Part shown: positions 1 through 10,145 of the stretch, in pieces
Numbering within the stretch: the stretch's first letter is position 1
How the letters are laid out: the number at the start of each line of letters is the position of its first letter
NCBI GenBank assembly: GCA_001797315.1
Contig: MGPC01000018.1
Coordinates: 307,679 to 371,678, forward strand
Reading direction: 5' to 3'
Origin: Curvibacter sp. GWA2_64_110
GTDB lineage: Bacteria > Pseudomonadota > Gammaproteobacteria > Burkholderiales > Burkholderiaceae_C
DNA length: 64,000 nt
The notes under the pieces: generated by a model
What the model was told of the DNA's origin: nothing
What the model saw: only the letters and a program-made list of their open reading frames with translations
Database searches by the model: none
Position numbers and translations under genes: made by a program

Positions 1-423
1 CTCGGCCAGAAACCCGATGAGCATCTCGCGCCGGGCCCCGAGTGTTCCGAAAGCCGTGCCGACATCCATCGCGGCCAGCGAGATGAACACGCGCGCCAGG
101 GCGAACAGGCCCACCAGTGCAATCGCATCCGCGGCCGACGACAGCGGCAGATCGGTCGACAGCGTCGGGATGATCGCGCTGGCCAGCGCCATGCAGCCAA
201 AGACGATGTAAGGCGCCATGCGGAACAGCGGCGAGGCGTGCTCGGCCACCACCGACTCCTTGTTGAACAGCTTGTGCAGGACCCGGTAGGGCTGCAGCAG
301 CGCAGGCGCCGACTTGTTCTGCATTTTGGCCCGCCACTGATTGACCCAGCCCGTCAGCAGCGGCGCCAGCAGCAGCGCCGCGACAATCGCCAGCAGTTGG
401 GACACGGCACCGAGCACGCTCAT
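1..423 (-). CDS. hyfC: Hydrogenase-4 component C-like membrane subunit (NuoH/HycD family), 3' part missing
   Basis: The 141 visible codons start at the ATG at 423 and run off the left edge without a stop. The protein begins MSVLGAVSQLLAIVAALLLA, then has a loop with the GWVNQWRAKMQNKSAP and QPYRVLHKLFNKE segments, then further membrane helices and a conserved FGTLGARREM segment. This matches the NuoH-like subunit that joins the membrane arm to the hydrogenase module in formate hydrogenlyase and related energy-converting complexes. Its ATG overlaps the hyfB stop as ATGA (420-423), so the two are translationally coupled. The function of the whole complex depends on catalytic subunits outside the window. 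The family call is strong; the exact complex type is inferred. Confidence 0.82.
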   Translation of the reverse strand, partial: MSVLGAVSQLLAIVAALLLAPLLTGWVNQWRAKMQNKSAPALLQPYRVLHKLFNKESVVAEHASPLFRMAPYIVFGCMALASAIIPTLSTDLPLSSAADAIALVGLFALARVFISLAAMDVGTAFGTLGARREMLIGFLAE

Positions 424-2444
424 TGTTTCACCACCAGAAGAACGACGATGAGCGTGACGAAGCTGTACAGCAGATAGACCGCGATGCGCCCCCGCTGCAG
501 CAAGCCGATCAGCCTGGACAAGCGTTCGACGACAGTGGCCACCGGCAAATACAACCCGTGCCAGAGCGGGTCTTCCACCACCACGCGGTAGCGCGGCTCA
601 GCGTCGAAGGGCGTGGGCAGTTCGCGCTGCATGCGGAACATGGGCTCGAATATCTGCCGGATCGGCTGTCCAAAACCTTCCGCCGTGTCCTGCATGCGCG
701 CGTTCTGCCACGGGAAACCGCAGTCCCAGGGCGCCGAGCGCCGCAGGCGGCCGTGGTACAGCCGGTGCACCAGCAAGTAGGCCAGTGCAAAGCTGGTCAC
801 CACCCCCAGCAGGAAGATGGCCGGCGCATAGCTGGCGCGTTCGATGCTCACCGGCACCAGCAGCCAGCCCTGTCCGGCCACCTTGTCGGCCAGCCCCGCG
901 GACACCAGCATCCGGGTCACGGGATCGATGAAGGCGATGACCTGGTTGGGGAAAAGCCCGAGCACCACGCAGCCCAGCGTGAGCCAGAGCATGCCGGAGC
1001 GTTCCCAGGCGCCGGCATCGTGTGCCTGGGAGATTTTTTCTTCACGCGGCTGGCCCAGGAAGACAACGCCAAAGTACTTGACCATGGTGTAGCCGGAGAG
1101 TGCGGCCACCAGAGCGATCAGCGCCGCCATCACCGGAATCAGCATATTGAGGAATGAGCTCGGCAGCCCGGCCGTGAACAGGAAACTTTGCAGCAACAGC
1201 CACTCTGAAACGAAGCCCCCTAACGGCGGCAGGCCAGCACAGGCCAGCACCCCGATCAAGGTCGGCCAGGCGACCCAGGGCATGTAGCGGATCAAGCCGC
1301 CCAGCTTGCCCAGGCTGCGCTCGCCCGTGGCATGCATCACTGCGCCCGTGCTGCAAAACAGCAGGCTTTTGAAAAAAGCATGGCTCACCAGGTGGTACAG
1401 GGCGGCTGTCAGGGCCAGCCCCGCCAGACTCTTCATGCCGTAGGACGAAAACAGCAGGGACAGGCCGAACCCCGCACACATCAGCCCGACGTTCTCGATC
1501 GAGGAGTAGGCCAGCAGCCGCTTCATTTCGACTTGCACGGTGGAGAACACCACACCAAACAGCGCCGTCAACAAGCCAATCGCCATGAGCAGCGCACCCC
1601 ACCACCAGATGCGCGTTTGCAGCAGATCGAACGAAATCCGCAGTACGCCGTACAGGGCGATCTTCAGCATCACACCGCTCATCAACGCCGAGACCGGCGA
1701 CGGTGCCGCCGGATGCGCCTCGGGCAGCCAGGCATGCAGCGGCAAGATGCCCGCCTTGGCACCGAAACCGAACACCGCGAGCACGAAGGCCACCGAGCCC
1801 CAGAAGGCGCTGAGATGCTGGGCTCGCATGTTGGCAAAGGTGTAATCGCCGGTATTGGCCTGCAAGACACCGAAACAGAGCAGGATGCCCAAGGCACCGA
1901 TGTGCGCCACCAGCAGGTACAGGTAGCCGGCTTGCCGGATTTCGGGCAGGCGATGGTTGGCGATGACCAGGAAGAACGACGCCAGGGCCATGGTCTCCCA
2001 CACCACCATGAAGAAGTAGGCATCGTCGGCGACGACGACCAGGGCCATGCTGGCCAGAAACAGGTGGTACTCAAGGCAAAGCAGGCCGGGCGGGGTGCCC
2101 TCACCCCGGCGGAAATAACCGGCAGCAAAAGCAGAGACGCCGGCCGATGCACCGCCGATCACCATCAGGAAGAAGGCCGAGAGGCTGTCCAGGCGCAGAT
2201 GAAACGGCAACTGGGGAAGACCGATCGGCAGCACGGCCACCTCGGGAGCGTTCAACGCCGCACTGAGGGCCACCCCGAACAGCGCAAGGGCAATCAGTCC
2301 TCCGGCGGGGAACAGGAGGGTGGCCACAACCCTGAACTGGCGCAAGGCGAGCACACCTGCCAAGCCGATCAGCAGCCACCCGACGACAAGCGCCAGGACC
2401 CAGTCCAGATGGATCCATGTGGCAGGATCGGAAATACCGTTCAT
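420..2444 (-). CDS. hyfB: Hydrogenase-4 component B (proton-translocating NuoL/MrpA-like antiporter subunit)
   Basis: This 674-residue polytopic protein belongs to the proton-conducting NuoL/M/N antiporter family. The family core is visible: a WETMALASFFLV helix, then FGAKAGILPLHAWLPEAHPAAPSPVSALMSG, with the lysine, histidine and proline pattern of the proton channel, then KRLLAYSSIENVG. The C-terminal extension with PWDCGFPWQNARMQ and the FGQPIRQIFEPMF segment is typical of HyfB/HycC rather than of NuoL itself. It is the first gene of a minus-strand operon that continues with hyfC. Its start at 2444 faces the DUF3460 gene across about 235 bases, in which I recognised no clear promoter. Hydrogenase-4 and hydrogenase-related (Ehr) complexes share this subunit, so electron donor and acceptor cannot be decided here. 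Confidence 0.88.
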   Translation of the reverse strand: MNGISDPATWIHLDWVLALVVGWLLIGLAGVLALRQFRVVATLLFPAGGLIALALFGVALSAALNAPEVAVLPIGLPQLPFHLRLDSLSAFFLMVIGGASAGVSAFAAGYFRRGEGTPPGLLCLEYHLFLASMALVVVADDAYFFMVVWETMALASFFLVIANHRLPEIRQAGYLYLLVAHIGALGILLCFGVLQANTGDYTFANMRAQHLSAFWGSVAFVLAVFGFGAKAGILPLHAWLPEAHPAAPSPVSALMSGVMLKIALYGVLRISFDLLQTRIWWWGALLMAIGLLTALFGVVFSTVQVEMKRLLAYSSIENVGLMCAGFGLSLLFSSYGMKSLAGLALTAALYHLVSHAFFKSLLFCSTGAVMHATGERSLGKLGGLIRYMPWVAWPTLIGVLACAGLPPLGGFVSEWLLLQSFLFTAGLPSSFLNMLIPVMAALIALVAALSGYTMVKYFGVVFLGQPREEKISQAHDAGAWERSGMLWLTLGCVVLGLFPNQVIAFIDPVTRMLVSAGLADKVAGQGWLLVPVSIERASYAPAIFLLGVVTSFALAYLLVHRLYHGRLRRSAPWDCGFPWQNARMQDTAEGFGQPIRQIFEPMFRMQRELPTPFDAEPRYRVVVEDPLWHGLYLPVATVVERLSRLIGLLQRGRIAVYLLYSFVTLIVVLLVVKQ

Positions 2445-2679
2445 TCGGCTCCTGGGCGGCTACGCTGAAGCGGCAAGCCCTGTGCGCCGCAAACAGCAAC
2501 TGAGGGGACAACACGCAAGCACATGCGCAAAGTATCGTCCACATCGGCCCCTCAAAGCAATCGCCGCCCCTGCATTTTCGGCTGTCCATCCCGGTTGACG
2601 CCTGAAACCAGCCCCCTTGGATGCCGGTCACGGCCGGAAACGCCGGGGCCGGTAAAATCGGCCAAAGGGGATTTTGTCC

Positions 2680-2886
2680 ATGAATATCTTTCGCCGTCCT
2701 GATTACCAGTCTGACGCCACCCGATTTATTGAGCAGCTCAAGGCCAACCAGCCGGAGCTGGAAGCCCGCCAGCGCCAGGGCCGTGAACTGCTGTGGGACA
2801 AGGCCGTCGATCGCGATGCCTGGGCCGGCTATTCGGCCGCCCGCGTGGCGCAAAAGCCCTACGTCTACCAGACCGAAGGTAAATAA
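2680..2886 (+). CDS. DUF3460 family small protein
   Basis: This 68-residue protein contains YQSDATRFIEQLKANQPELE, a run of alternating charged residues, and ends in RVAQKPYVYQTEGK. The SDATxFI start and the QKPYVYQ tail are diagnostic of DUF3460, a short family of unknown function found mostly in Burkholderiales. I chose the ATG at 2680 because AAAGGGG at 2664-2670 lies about nine bases upstream; an in-frame TTG at 2674 would leave too little room. It precedes scpA by 66 bases, the usual arrangement in this order, and that gap is filled by a short palindromic repeat. The charge pattern suggests a mainly helical soluble protein. Confidence 0.82.
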   Translation: MNIFRRPDYQSDATRFIEQLKANQPELEARQRQGRELLWDKAVDRDAWAGYSAARVAQKPYVYQTEGK

Positions 2887-2952
2887 ACCATCAAATCGCG
2901 CTTGGGCCCTTTAAAAACGGGCACAGACAGCTACTGATTTGATAGCATACCC
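2887..2952 (+). repeat. Short palindromic repeat, family C, intergenic copy
   Basis: The gap between DUF3460 and scpA carries GGGCCCTTT, a spacer, GGGCACAGACAGCTACTG and then TTTGATAGC. The same layout (AGCCCTT, about 10-15 bases, GCGC.AGCAGCTA, a short AT-rich loop, ATAGC) recurs at 20977-21036, 30131-30190, 43375-43440 and 51114-51180. The terminal part, GCTA-N-TAGC, is an inverted repeat. Confidence 0.6.
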
Positions 2953-3810
2953 ATGAGCACCCCCCACGACAACGCCGGCCTGGAAGCGCCCGAGGCGACG
3001 CTCACGCCGGACATGCCCGAGGTCGTCGACCACGTGGCCGTGGCCCGGCTGTACGGCGAGCCGCTGTTTGCGATGCCGCAGGACCTGTACATCCCGCCGG
3101 ATGCGCTGGAGGTGTTCCTGGAGGCCTTCGAAGGCCCGCTCGACCTGCTGCTGTACCTGATCCGCAAGCAGAACTTCAACATCCTCGACATCCCGATGGC
3201 GGCAGTCACGCGCCAGTACCTGGTCTATGTGGAGCAGATCCGCAACCGCAACCTGGAGCTGGCGGCCGAGTACCTGCTGATGGCGGCCATGCTGATCGAG
3301 ATCAAGTCGCGCATGCTGCTGCCGCCCAAGAAAACGGCTGAGGGCGAAGAGGCCGAGGACCCGCGCGCCGAACTGGTGCGCCGCCTGCTGGAATACGAGC
3401 AGATGAAGCTGGCCGCCATGCAGCTGGGCACCCTGCCGCACTACGGGCGCGACTTCCTCAAGGCGCAGGTCTACATCGAGCAGTCGCTGCAGCCGCGCTT
3501 CCCCGACGTGCATGTGGTCGACCTGCAGGAGGCCTGGGCCGACATCCTCAAGCGCGCCAAGCTGGTCCAGCACCACAAGATCACGCGCGAGGAACTTTCG
3601 GTGCGCGAGCACATGAGCATCGTGCTGCGCCAGCTGCAGGGCCACAAGTTCGTCGAGTTCGAGCAGCTGTTCGACCCCGAGAAGGGCACACCGGTGCTGG
3701 TGGTGACCTTCATCGCCCTGCTGGAGCTGGCCAAGGAATGCCTGATCGAAATCACCCAGGCCGAGGCCTTCGCCCCGATCTACGTCCGGCTGGCCTATTC
3801 ACCCGTCTGA
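2953..3810 (+). CDS. scpA: Segregation and condensation protein A
   Basis: ScpA is the kleisin subunit that bridges the SMC ATPase dimer in the bacterial condensin complex together with ScpB. The 285-residue product has the ScpA N-terminal signature FEGPLDLLLYLIRKQNFNI at about residues 57-75, followed by DIPMAAVTRQYLVYVEQIR and the helical EYLLMAAMLIEIKSRMLLP segment. The C-terminal winged-helix region includes VTFIALLELAKECLIEITQ, which contacts the SMC head. About 50 residues before the core form a variable, proline-rich tail common in betaproteobacterial ScpA. The ATG at 2953 follows a family C repeat. No scpB is visible in the window. Confidence 0.93.
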   Translation: MSTPHDNAGLEAPEATLTPDMPEVVDHVAVARLYGEPLFAMPQDLYIPPDALEVFLEAFEGPLDLLLYLIRKQNFNILDIPMAAVTRQYLVYVEQIRNRNLELAAEYLLMAAMLIEIKSRMLLPPKKTAEGEEAEDPRAELVRRLLEYEQMKLAAMQLGTLPHYGRDFLKAQVYIEQSLQPRFPDVHVVDLQEAWADILKRAKLVQHHKITREELSVREHMSIVLRQLQGHKFVEFEQLFDPEKGTPVLVVTFIALLELAKECLIEITQAEAFAPIYVRLAYSPV

Positions 3811-3846
3811 GACGGTCGGCCCGCTCTCCGTCCTGAGAACCATCCC

Positions 3847-5448
3847 GTGACCTCCCCTCATCATTTCGACGTCCTCATCGTCGGCAGCGGCCTGGCAGGC
3901 CTGAGTGCCGCATTGCACCTGGCGCCCACCCACCGCGTGGCCATCCTGACCAAGCGCGAGCTCAACGACGGCTCCAGCCGCTATGCCCAGGGCGGCCTGG
4001 CCGCCGTCATGAGCGACGGTGACACGCTCGCATCCCATGTGCAGGACACCCTGGTGGCCGGCGCCGGCCTGTGCGACCCGCAAACGACCCGCTTCGTGGT
4101 CGAGCATGCCCCCGAAAACATCCGCTGGCTGCAGCAGTTGGGCGTGCCGTTCTCGCAGGAAGAGGGGCACCTGCACCTCACGCGCGAGGGCGGCCACAGC
4201 GAGCGGCGCGTCGTGCACGTGACCGACGCCACCGGCGCCGCGGTGCAGGACACGCTGATGCAGAAGGTGCGCGCCACGCCCAACATCACGCTGTTCGAGC
4301 ACCACATGCTGGTGGACCTGATCACCAGCGCCAAACTGGGCCTGCCCGACTGCAACCAGCCCGGCGAATCGAGCCGCTGCCTGGGCTTGTACGCGCTCGA
4401 CGAGGTTACCGACCAGGTCCTCACCTTCAGTGCGCCGCACACCATCCTGGCCACCGGCGGCGCCGGCAAGGTCTACCTCTACACCACCAACCCGGATACC
4501 GCCACCGGCGACGGCATTGCCGCCGCCTGGCGCGCCGGCTGCCGCGCCGGCAACATGGAGTTCATCCAGTTCCACCCGACCTGCCTGTACCACCCGCACG
4601 CCAAGTCCTTCCTCATCAGCGAGGCGGTGCGCGGCGAAGGCGGGCGCCTGCTGCTGCCCGATGGCACCCGTTTCATGCCGCAGCACGACCCGCGCGCCGA
4701 ACTGGCGCCGCGCGACGTGGTGGCCCGCGCCATCGACTTCGAGATGAAGAAACACGGCGTGGACTGCGTCTACCTGGACATCTCGCACCAGCCCAAGGCC
4801 TTCCTGCTGGAGCACTTTCCCAACATCTACGCGCGCTGCCTGGAGCTGGGCATCGACATCGCCAAGCAGCCCATTCCTGTGGTGCCGGCGGCGCACTACA
4901 CCTGTGGCGGCGTGGTCACCGACCTGGACGGCCGCACCGACCTGGACGGCCTGTATGCCATTGGCGAGACCGCCTGCACCGGCTTGCATGGCGCCAACCG
5001 GCTGGCCAGCAACTCGCTGGTGGAGTGCATGGTGTTCGCCCGTGCCGCCACGCAAGCGATCGCCCAGGAAAAAACCGGTACCTGCCCGCCCCTGCCGACC
5101 TGGGACGACAGCCGCGTCACCGATGCCGACGAGGAAGTGGTGATCTCGCACAACTGGGACGAACTGCGCCGCTTCATGTGGGACTACGTCGGCATCGTGC
5201 GCACCAACAAGCGCCTGGAGCGCGCCGCCCACCGCATTGCGCTGCTGCAGGGCGAAATCCAGGAGTTCTACGCCCAGTTCCACGTCACGCGCGACCTGCT
5301 GGAGCTGCGCAACCTGGTACAGGTGGCCGACCTCATCGTGCGCAGCGCGCAAAGCCGGCATGAAAGCCGCGGCCTGCACTTCAGCCGTGATTACCCGCAA
5401 ACCGATGCGGTGGCCAAGCCCACCCTGCTGGTGCCCCCAATCCTCTGA
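3847..5448 (+). CDS. nadB: L-aspartate oxidase
   Basis: NadB is a flavoenzyme that oxidises L-aspartate to iminoaspartate, the first step of de novo NAD synthesis; NadA uses the product. The 533-residue protein opens with the FAD-binding dinucleotide fold VLIVGSGLAGLSAAL, contains SSRYAQGGLAAVM, the HPTCLYHP segment and the RGEGGRLLL motif with catalytic arginines, and ends with the helical succinate-dehydrogenase-like C-terminal domain. ETACTGLHGANRLASNSL is the second FAD contact. It starts with GTG at 3847. The partner genes nadA and nadC lie on the opposite strand about 5 kb away, so the pathway is complete in this window but split into two transcription units. panD, which also uses aspartate, follows 21 bases later. 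Confidence 0.95.
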   Translation: MTSPHHFDVLIVGSGLAGLSAALHLAPTHRVAILTKRELNDGSSRYAQGGLAAVMSDGDTLASHVQDTLVAGAGLCDPQTTRFVVEHAPENIRWLQQLGVPFSQEEGHLHLTREGGHSERRVVHVTDATGAAVQDTLMQKVRATPNITLFEHHMLVDLITSAKLGLPDCNQPGESSRCLGLYALDEVTDQVLTFSAPHTILATGGAGKVYLYTTNPDTATGDGIAAAWRAGCRAGNMEFIQFHPTCLYHPHAKSFLISEAVRGEGGRLLLPDGTRFMPQHDPRAELAPRDVVARAIDFEMKKHGVDCVYLDISHQPKAFLLEHFPNIYARCLELGIDIAKQPIPVVPAAHYTCGGVVTDLDGRTDLDGLYAIGETACTGLHGANRLASNSLVECMVFARAATQAIAQEKTGTCPPLPTWDDSRVTDADEEVVISHNWDELRRFMWDYVGIVRTNKRLERAAHRIALLQGEIQEFYAQFHVTRDLLELRNLVQVADLIVRSAQSRHESRGLHFSRDYPQTDAVAKPTLLVPPIL

Positions 5449-5469
5449 CCCTCCCGCAAGGAGCCGACC

Positions 5470-5895
5470 ATGCAACGTACCCTGCTCAAATCCAAGATCC
5501 ACCGCGCCACCGTGACCGACTGCGAACTGCACTACGAAGGCTCGTGCGCGATTGACGAAGACCTGCTCGATGCCGCCAACATGATGGAGAACGAACAGGT
5601 TCACATCTGGAACATCAACAACGGCGAGCGTTTCGTCACCTACGCCATCCGCGGCGAACGCGGCACCGGCATCATCTCGGTCAACGGCTCGGCCGCACGC
5701 CGCGCCGCCGTGGGCGACCTGATCATCATCGCCGCCTTCGCCCAGGTGCCGGAAGCGCAATGCAAGGGCTTCGAGCCCAAGCTGGTCTTCGTCGACGACA
5801 AAAATCGCATCAAGGAGCAGCGCAGCCACATCCCGGTGCAGGAAGCATCCCATGTGCCGGTGCACGCCGACCACCACGGCGGCGACAGCGCCTGA
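5470..5895 (+). CDS. panD: Aspartate 1-decarboxylase (pyruvoyl enzyme)
   Basis: PanD makes beta-alanine from L-aspartate for pantothenate. The 141-residue product shows the conserved core: Lys9 in [12 protein letters not shown] and the self-cleavage site HYEGSCAID, where cleavage between Gly24 and Ser25 creates the catalytic pyruvoyl group. [10 protein letters not shown] and [16 protein letters not shown] follow as in the family. The C-terminal tail, rich in histidine ([10 protein letters not shown]), is a lineage-specific extension. The gene has a purine-rich AAGGAGCC upstream and sits between nadB and bioB, in the same direction as panB and panC further on, so the pantoate, beta-alanine and ligase steps are grouped. 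Confidence 0.95.
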   Translation: MQRTLLKSKIHRATVTDCELHYEGSCAIDEDLLDAANMMENEQVHIWNINNGERFVTYAIRGERGTGIISVNGSAARRAAVGDLIIIAAFAQVPEAQCKGFEPKLVFVDDKNRIKEQRSHIPVQEASHVPVHADHHGGDSA

Positions 5896-5935
5896 GCCGC
5901 CACTGCCCGACTGAACAGACCGCAAGGAATTTGAC

Positions 5936-6949
5936 ATGAGCACCGTCCAGGAACAAACCGTCACGCTGCATCGCCCGCGTACCGCCAGTGCGGCGGCACC
6001 GAAGACCGAGCGCTGGAGCGTCGACGCCATCGAGGCGCTGTTCCAGCTGCCCTTCCCCGAACTGCTGTTCCGCGCGCAGACCGTGCACCGCGAACACTTC
6101 GACCCGACACAGGTCGAGTTCGCCACCCTGCTGTCGGTCAAGACCGGCGGCTGCTCGGAAGACTGCGGCTACTGCCCGCAATCGGCCTCGTTCGACACCG
6201 GCGTGAAGGCCTCCAAGCTGATGGCGCTGGAAGAAGTGCTGTTCGCCGCCAACCGTGCCAAGGACGCCGGCGCCACGCGCTTTTGCATGGGCGCCGCCTG
6301 GCGCGAACCGAAGGACCGCGACATCGAGAAAGTGGCCGAGCTGGTCAGCGCCGTCAAAGGTCTGGGACTGGAGACCTGCGCCACGCTGGGCATGCTCAAC
6401 GAAGGCCATGCCGAACAGCTGCGCGATGCCGGTCTGGACTATTACAACCACAACCTCGACACCTCGCCCGACTTCTACGGCGACATCATCAGCACCCGCG
6501 TCTACCAGGACCGCCTGGACACGCTGGCGCGCGTGCGCCATGCCGGCGTCAAAGTCTGCAGTGGCGGCATCGTCGGCATGGGCGAGAGCCACCGCCAGCG
6601 CGCCGGCCTGATCGCCGAACTGGCCAACCTCGACCCCTACCCGGAATCGGTGCCGATCAACAACCTGGTGCGCGTCGAAGGCACGCCGCTGGCCGACCAG
6701 GCGCCGCTGGACCCGTTCGAGTTCGTGCGCACCATCGCCGTAGCCCGCATCACCATGCCGAAAGCGCGCGTGCGCCTATCGGCCGGCCGCCAGCAGATGG
6801 GCGACGCGGTACAGGCGCTGTGTTTCCTGGCCGGCGCCAACTCCATCTTCTATGGCGACAAGCTGCTGACCACCGGCAACCCCGACACGCAGGCCGATGT
6901 CGACCTGCTCAACCGCCTGGGCATGCGCCGCGGCGCGCCCGAAGCCTGA
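5936..6949 (+). CDS. bioB: Biotin synthase
   Basis: BioB is a radical-SAM enzyme that inserts sulfur into dethiobiotin. The 337-residue product carries the CxxxCxxC iron-sulfur motif [13 protein letters not shown] with Cys73, Cys77 and Cys80. Later family blocks are present: [37 protein letters not shown] and [10 protein letters not shown], where the last contains the arginine that coordinates the auxiliary cluster. AAGGAATTTGAC precedes the ATG at 5936. No other bio genes lie nearby, so bioB is separated from the rest of its pathway and placed among pantothenate and NAD genes. The about 30-residue N-terminal extension is common in betaproteobacteria. Confidence 0.96.
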   Translation: MSTVQEQTVTLHRPRTASAAAPKTERWSVDAIEALFQLPFPELLFRAQTVHREHFDPTQVEFATLLSVKTGGCSEDCGYCPQSASFDTGVKASKLMALEEVLFAANRAKDAGATRFCMGAAWREPKDRDIEKVAELVSAVKGLGLETCATLGMLNEGHAEQLRDAGLDYYNHNLDTSPDFYGDIISTRVYQDRLDTLARVRHAGVKVCSGGIVGMGESHRQRAGLIAELANLDPYPESVPINNLVRVEGTPLADQAPLDPFEFVRTIAVARITMPKARVRLSAGRQQMGDAVQALCFLAGANSIFYGDKLLTTGNPDTQADVDLLNRLGMRRGAPEA

Positions 6950-6995
6950 GCGGCCCCAGCCCGCACTACACTCGCGCAAAACTCTGGAGCCCACC

Positions 6996-7883
6996 GTGAA
7001 CCCGACCTCCGCCCCCCAAAACAGCGCCTCCCCCTATGGCACGCTGCCGCCGGCCTCGGCGCCGGCCACGCGCAAACCGATCAGCCTGCCGCGCCTGCTG
7101 GAAATGCACGCGCGCGGCGAGAAGATCACCATGCTGACCGCCTACGACGCCACCTTCGGCGCCGTGGCCGATGCGGCCGGTGTCGAATGCATCCTGGTCG
7201 GCGACTCGCTGGGCATGGTGTGCCAGGGCCTCTCCAGCACCGTGGGTGTGACGCTGGAGACCATGCGTTACCACGTGGAAAGCGTGACACGCGGCGTGCG
7301 CCGCGTACAGGGCACGGCCTGGATCATCGGCGACCTGCCCTACGGCAGCTACCACGAGTCGAAAGAACAAGCCCTGCGCAGCGCCGCTGTGCTGATGCAG
7401 GCCGGTGCCCACATGGTCAAGTTGGAAGGCGGCGGCTGGACCGCCGACACGGTACGTTTTCTGGTCGAGCGCGGCATTCCGGTCTGCGCCCACCTGGGCC
7501 TGACGCCGCAAACGGTGCATGCGCTGGGCGGCTACCGGGTGCAGGGCAAGACCGAGGAATCCGCCGCCATTCTCAAACGCCATGCGCTCGAATTACAGGG
7601 CGCAGGCGCCACCCTGCTGGTGCTGGAGATGGTGCCGGCCGCGCTGTCGGCCGAGCTCACTAAAGCGCTACCGCACTGCGCAACGATTGGCATCGGCGCT
7701 GGCGTGGACTGCGCTGGCCAGGTGCTGGTGCTGCACGACATGCTGGGCATGAATCTGGGCAAGATGCCGAAGTTCGTGCACAACTTCATGGCGGACGCCG
7801 GCAGCGTGCGCGGCGCCATGGAAGCCTTTGTCAAGGCCGTGAAGGAAGGCCGCTTCCCGGTGAATGCCCAGCACGCCTGGTGA
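6996..7883 (+). CDS. panB: 3-methyl-2-oxobutanoate hydroxymethyltransferase
   Basis: PanB transfers a hydroxymethyl group from methylenetetrahydrofolate to 2-oxoisovalerate, giving ketopantoate. The 295-residue protein includes [29 protein letters not shown] (the metal-binding aspartate segment), VKLEGGGW and CAHLGLTPQ, all family hallmarks. I chose the GTG at 6996, which has TGGAG seven bases upstream; the same frame is open further upstream into bioB but is not conserved there. A low-complexity Pro/Ala-rich leader of about 25 residues precedes the core. The gene is followed by a type A intergenic repeat and then panC. Confidence 0.94.
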   Translation: MNPTSAPQNSASPYGTLPPASAPATRKPISLPRLLEMHARGEKITMLTAYDATFGAVADAAGVECILVGDSLGMVCQGLSSTVGVTLETMRYHVESVTRGVRRVQGTAWIIGDLPYGSYHESKEQALRSAAVLMQAGAHMVKLEGGGWTADTVRFLVERGIPVCAHLGLTPQTVHALGGYRVQGKTEESAAILKRHALELQGAGATLLVLEMVPAALSAELTKALPHCATIGIGAGVDCAGQVLVLHDMLGMNLGKMPKFVHNFMADAGSVRGAMEAFVKAVKEGRFPVNAQHAW

Positions 7884-7974
7884 CCAGGCGTCCCCCTGAG
7901 CCGCCTGCGGCGTCATCCCCCAGAGGGGACGACACCGGCGGCCCGGCGAAGCCGGTTCCACGGTGTCTCCCGGT
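7884..7974 (+). repeat. Type A post-stop intergenic repeat (panB-panC)
   Basis: Directly behind the panB stop lies a C-rich start (GTCCCCCTGAG), a CCCCCAGAGGGG hairpin, and the recurring core GGCCCGGCGAAGCCGGTTCC followed by a partner arm (ACGACACCG with CGGTGTC). Related copies follow nadA, cphA, ctpA, DUF971 and ugpA, always in the orientation of the upstream gene. Confidence 0.7.
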
Positions 7975-7977
7975 TGA

Positions 7978-8820
<843 letters not shown>

Positions 8821-8881
8821 ACTTCATCCGAGCCACATGGGTTAATCTCGATGCCGATGACTTTGCTTTCGGAGTACTTCC

Positions 8882-9997
8882 ATGCAAATCGGTGTCCCCC
8901 AGGAAATCAAGAACCACGAGTATCGCGTCGGCCTGACGCCGGCCAGCGTGCGTGAGCTGACAGCGCGTGGCCACGGCGTATGGGTGCAAAGCGGCGCTGG
9001 TGCGGCCATCGGCCTGCGTGACGAGGACTACCGTGCCGCCGGCGCCACGCTGGCACCGGATGCCGCCAGCGTGTTTGCGCAGGCCGAGCTGATCGTCAAG
9101 GTCAAGGAGCCGCAACCCAGCGAGCTGGCCCTGCTGCGCCCCGGTCAGATGCTCTACACCTACCTGCACCTGGCGCCCGATGCGGCACTGACCGCCGCGC
9201 TCGTCAGATCCGGTGCAGTGTGCATTGCCTACGAGACCATCACCGGCCCCAACCGCACGCTGCCGCTGCTGGCGCCCATGAGCGAGGTGGCTGGCCGCAT
9301 GGCCGTGCAGGTAGGCGCGCACTGGCTGGAAAAGTCGCAAGGCGGCATGGGCGTGCTGCTCGGCGGCGTACCCGGTGTGCCGGCCGCGCATGTGGTGATC
9401 CTGGGCGCCGGCACGGTCGGCGCCAATGCGGCGCAGATCGCGGTCGGCATGGGCGCGCGCGTCACCGTGCTCAACCGCGGCGTGGAGCGGCTGCGCGCGC
9501 TCGATGCCCGGTATGGCAACCGCATCAGCACGCTGCAGGCCAGCACACAGGCCATCGAAGATGCCGTGCTGGACGCCGATCTGGTGATCGGCAGCGCACT
9601 GGTGGCCGGCGCGACGGCACCCAGGCTGGTCAGCCGGGCCCTGGTGTCGCGCATGAAGAAGGGGGCGGTGGTGGTGGACGTGGCGATCGACCAGGGCGGC
9701 TGCTTCGAAACCTCGCACCCCACGACACACGCTGACCCGACCTTTGTGGTCGACGGTGTGGTGCACTACTGCGTGGCCAACATGCCGGGCAACGTGGCAC
9801 GCACCTCGACCTTCGCCCTCAACAACGCCACGCTGCCGCACGCGCTGGCACTGGCCGGCAAGGGCTGGCAGCAGGCCATGCGCGAAGACCCGCACCTGCG
9901 CCACGGCCTGAACGTCGCCCAGGGTCATGTCACGCACGAAGCGGTGGCCCGGCAACTCGGTTACGAGTACGTGCCGGCCGAGCAGTTGCTTAACTAA
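8882..9997 (+). CDS. ald: Alanine dehydrogenase
   Basis: Ald interconverts L-alanine and pyruvate plus ammonia with NAD(H). The 371-residue protein starts MQIGVPQEIKNHEYRVGLTP, has the catalytic lysine in LIVKVKEPQPSE, the catalytic histidine in LYTYLHLAPD, the Rossmann motif VVILGAGTVGANAAQIAVG, and VVVDVAIDQGGCFETSHPT followed by CVANMPGNVARTST. These residues distinguish it from the related transhydrogenase alpha subunit. CGGAG lies about nine bases before the ATG at 8882. It stands alone, convergent with nadA, and could feed or drain alanine independently of its neighbours. Confidence 0.95.
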   Translation: MQIGVPQEIKNHEYRVGLTPASVRELTARGHGVWVQSGAGAAIGLRDEDYRAAGATLAPDAASVFAQAELIVKVKEPQPSELALLRPGQMLYTYLHLAPDAALTAALVRSGAVCIAYETITGPNRTLPLLAPMSEVAGRMAVQVGAHWLEKSQGGMGVLLGGVPGVPAAHVVILGAGTVGANAAQIAVGMGARVTVLNRGVERLRALDARYGNRISTLQASTQAIEDAVLDADLVIGSALVAGATAPRLVSRALVSRMKKGAVVVDVAIDQGGCFETSHPTTHADPTFVVDGVVHYCVANMPGNVARTSTFALNNATLPHALALAGKGWQQAMREDPHLRHGLNVAQGHVTHEAVARQLGYEYVPAEQLLN

Positions 9998-10055
9998 GCC
10001 CCCTTCGCACTCCGCCTGCGATCACAAGCCAAGTTCGAGAGCCCACCCAAAAACC

Positions 10056-10142
10056 GGGAAACGCCGTGGAACCGGCTTCGCCGGGCCACTGGCGTTGCCC
10101 CCTGCAAGGGGGAGGCGGCGACAGCCGCCACGGGGGTGTGCG
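10056..10142 (-). repeat. Type A post-stop intergenic repeat (after nadA)
   Basis: Read on the minus strand, a few bases after the nadA stop, it shows CACACCCCCGTGGC, a CCCCCTTGCAGGGGG hairpin, AACGCCAGTGGCCCGGCG, AAGCCGGTTCCACGGCGTTT. The inner GCCCGGCGAAGCCGG and outer AACGCC/GGCGTT arms make it strongly palindromic. Confidence 0.72.
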
Positions 10143-10145
10143 TCC

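Noticed and set aside
3799..6141. A 780-codon open frame on the minus strand opposite nadB, panD and the start of bioB
   Set aside because: It is antisense to three well-conserved genes, has no recognisable domain, and is His/Val/Ala-rich in the way produced by reading GC-rich codons backwards.
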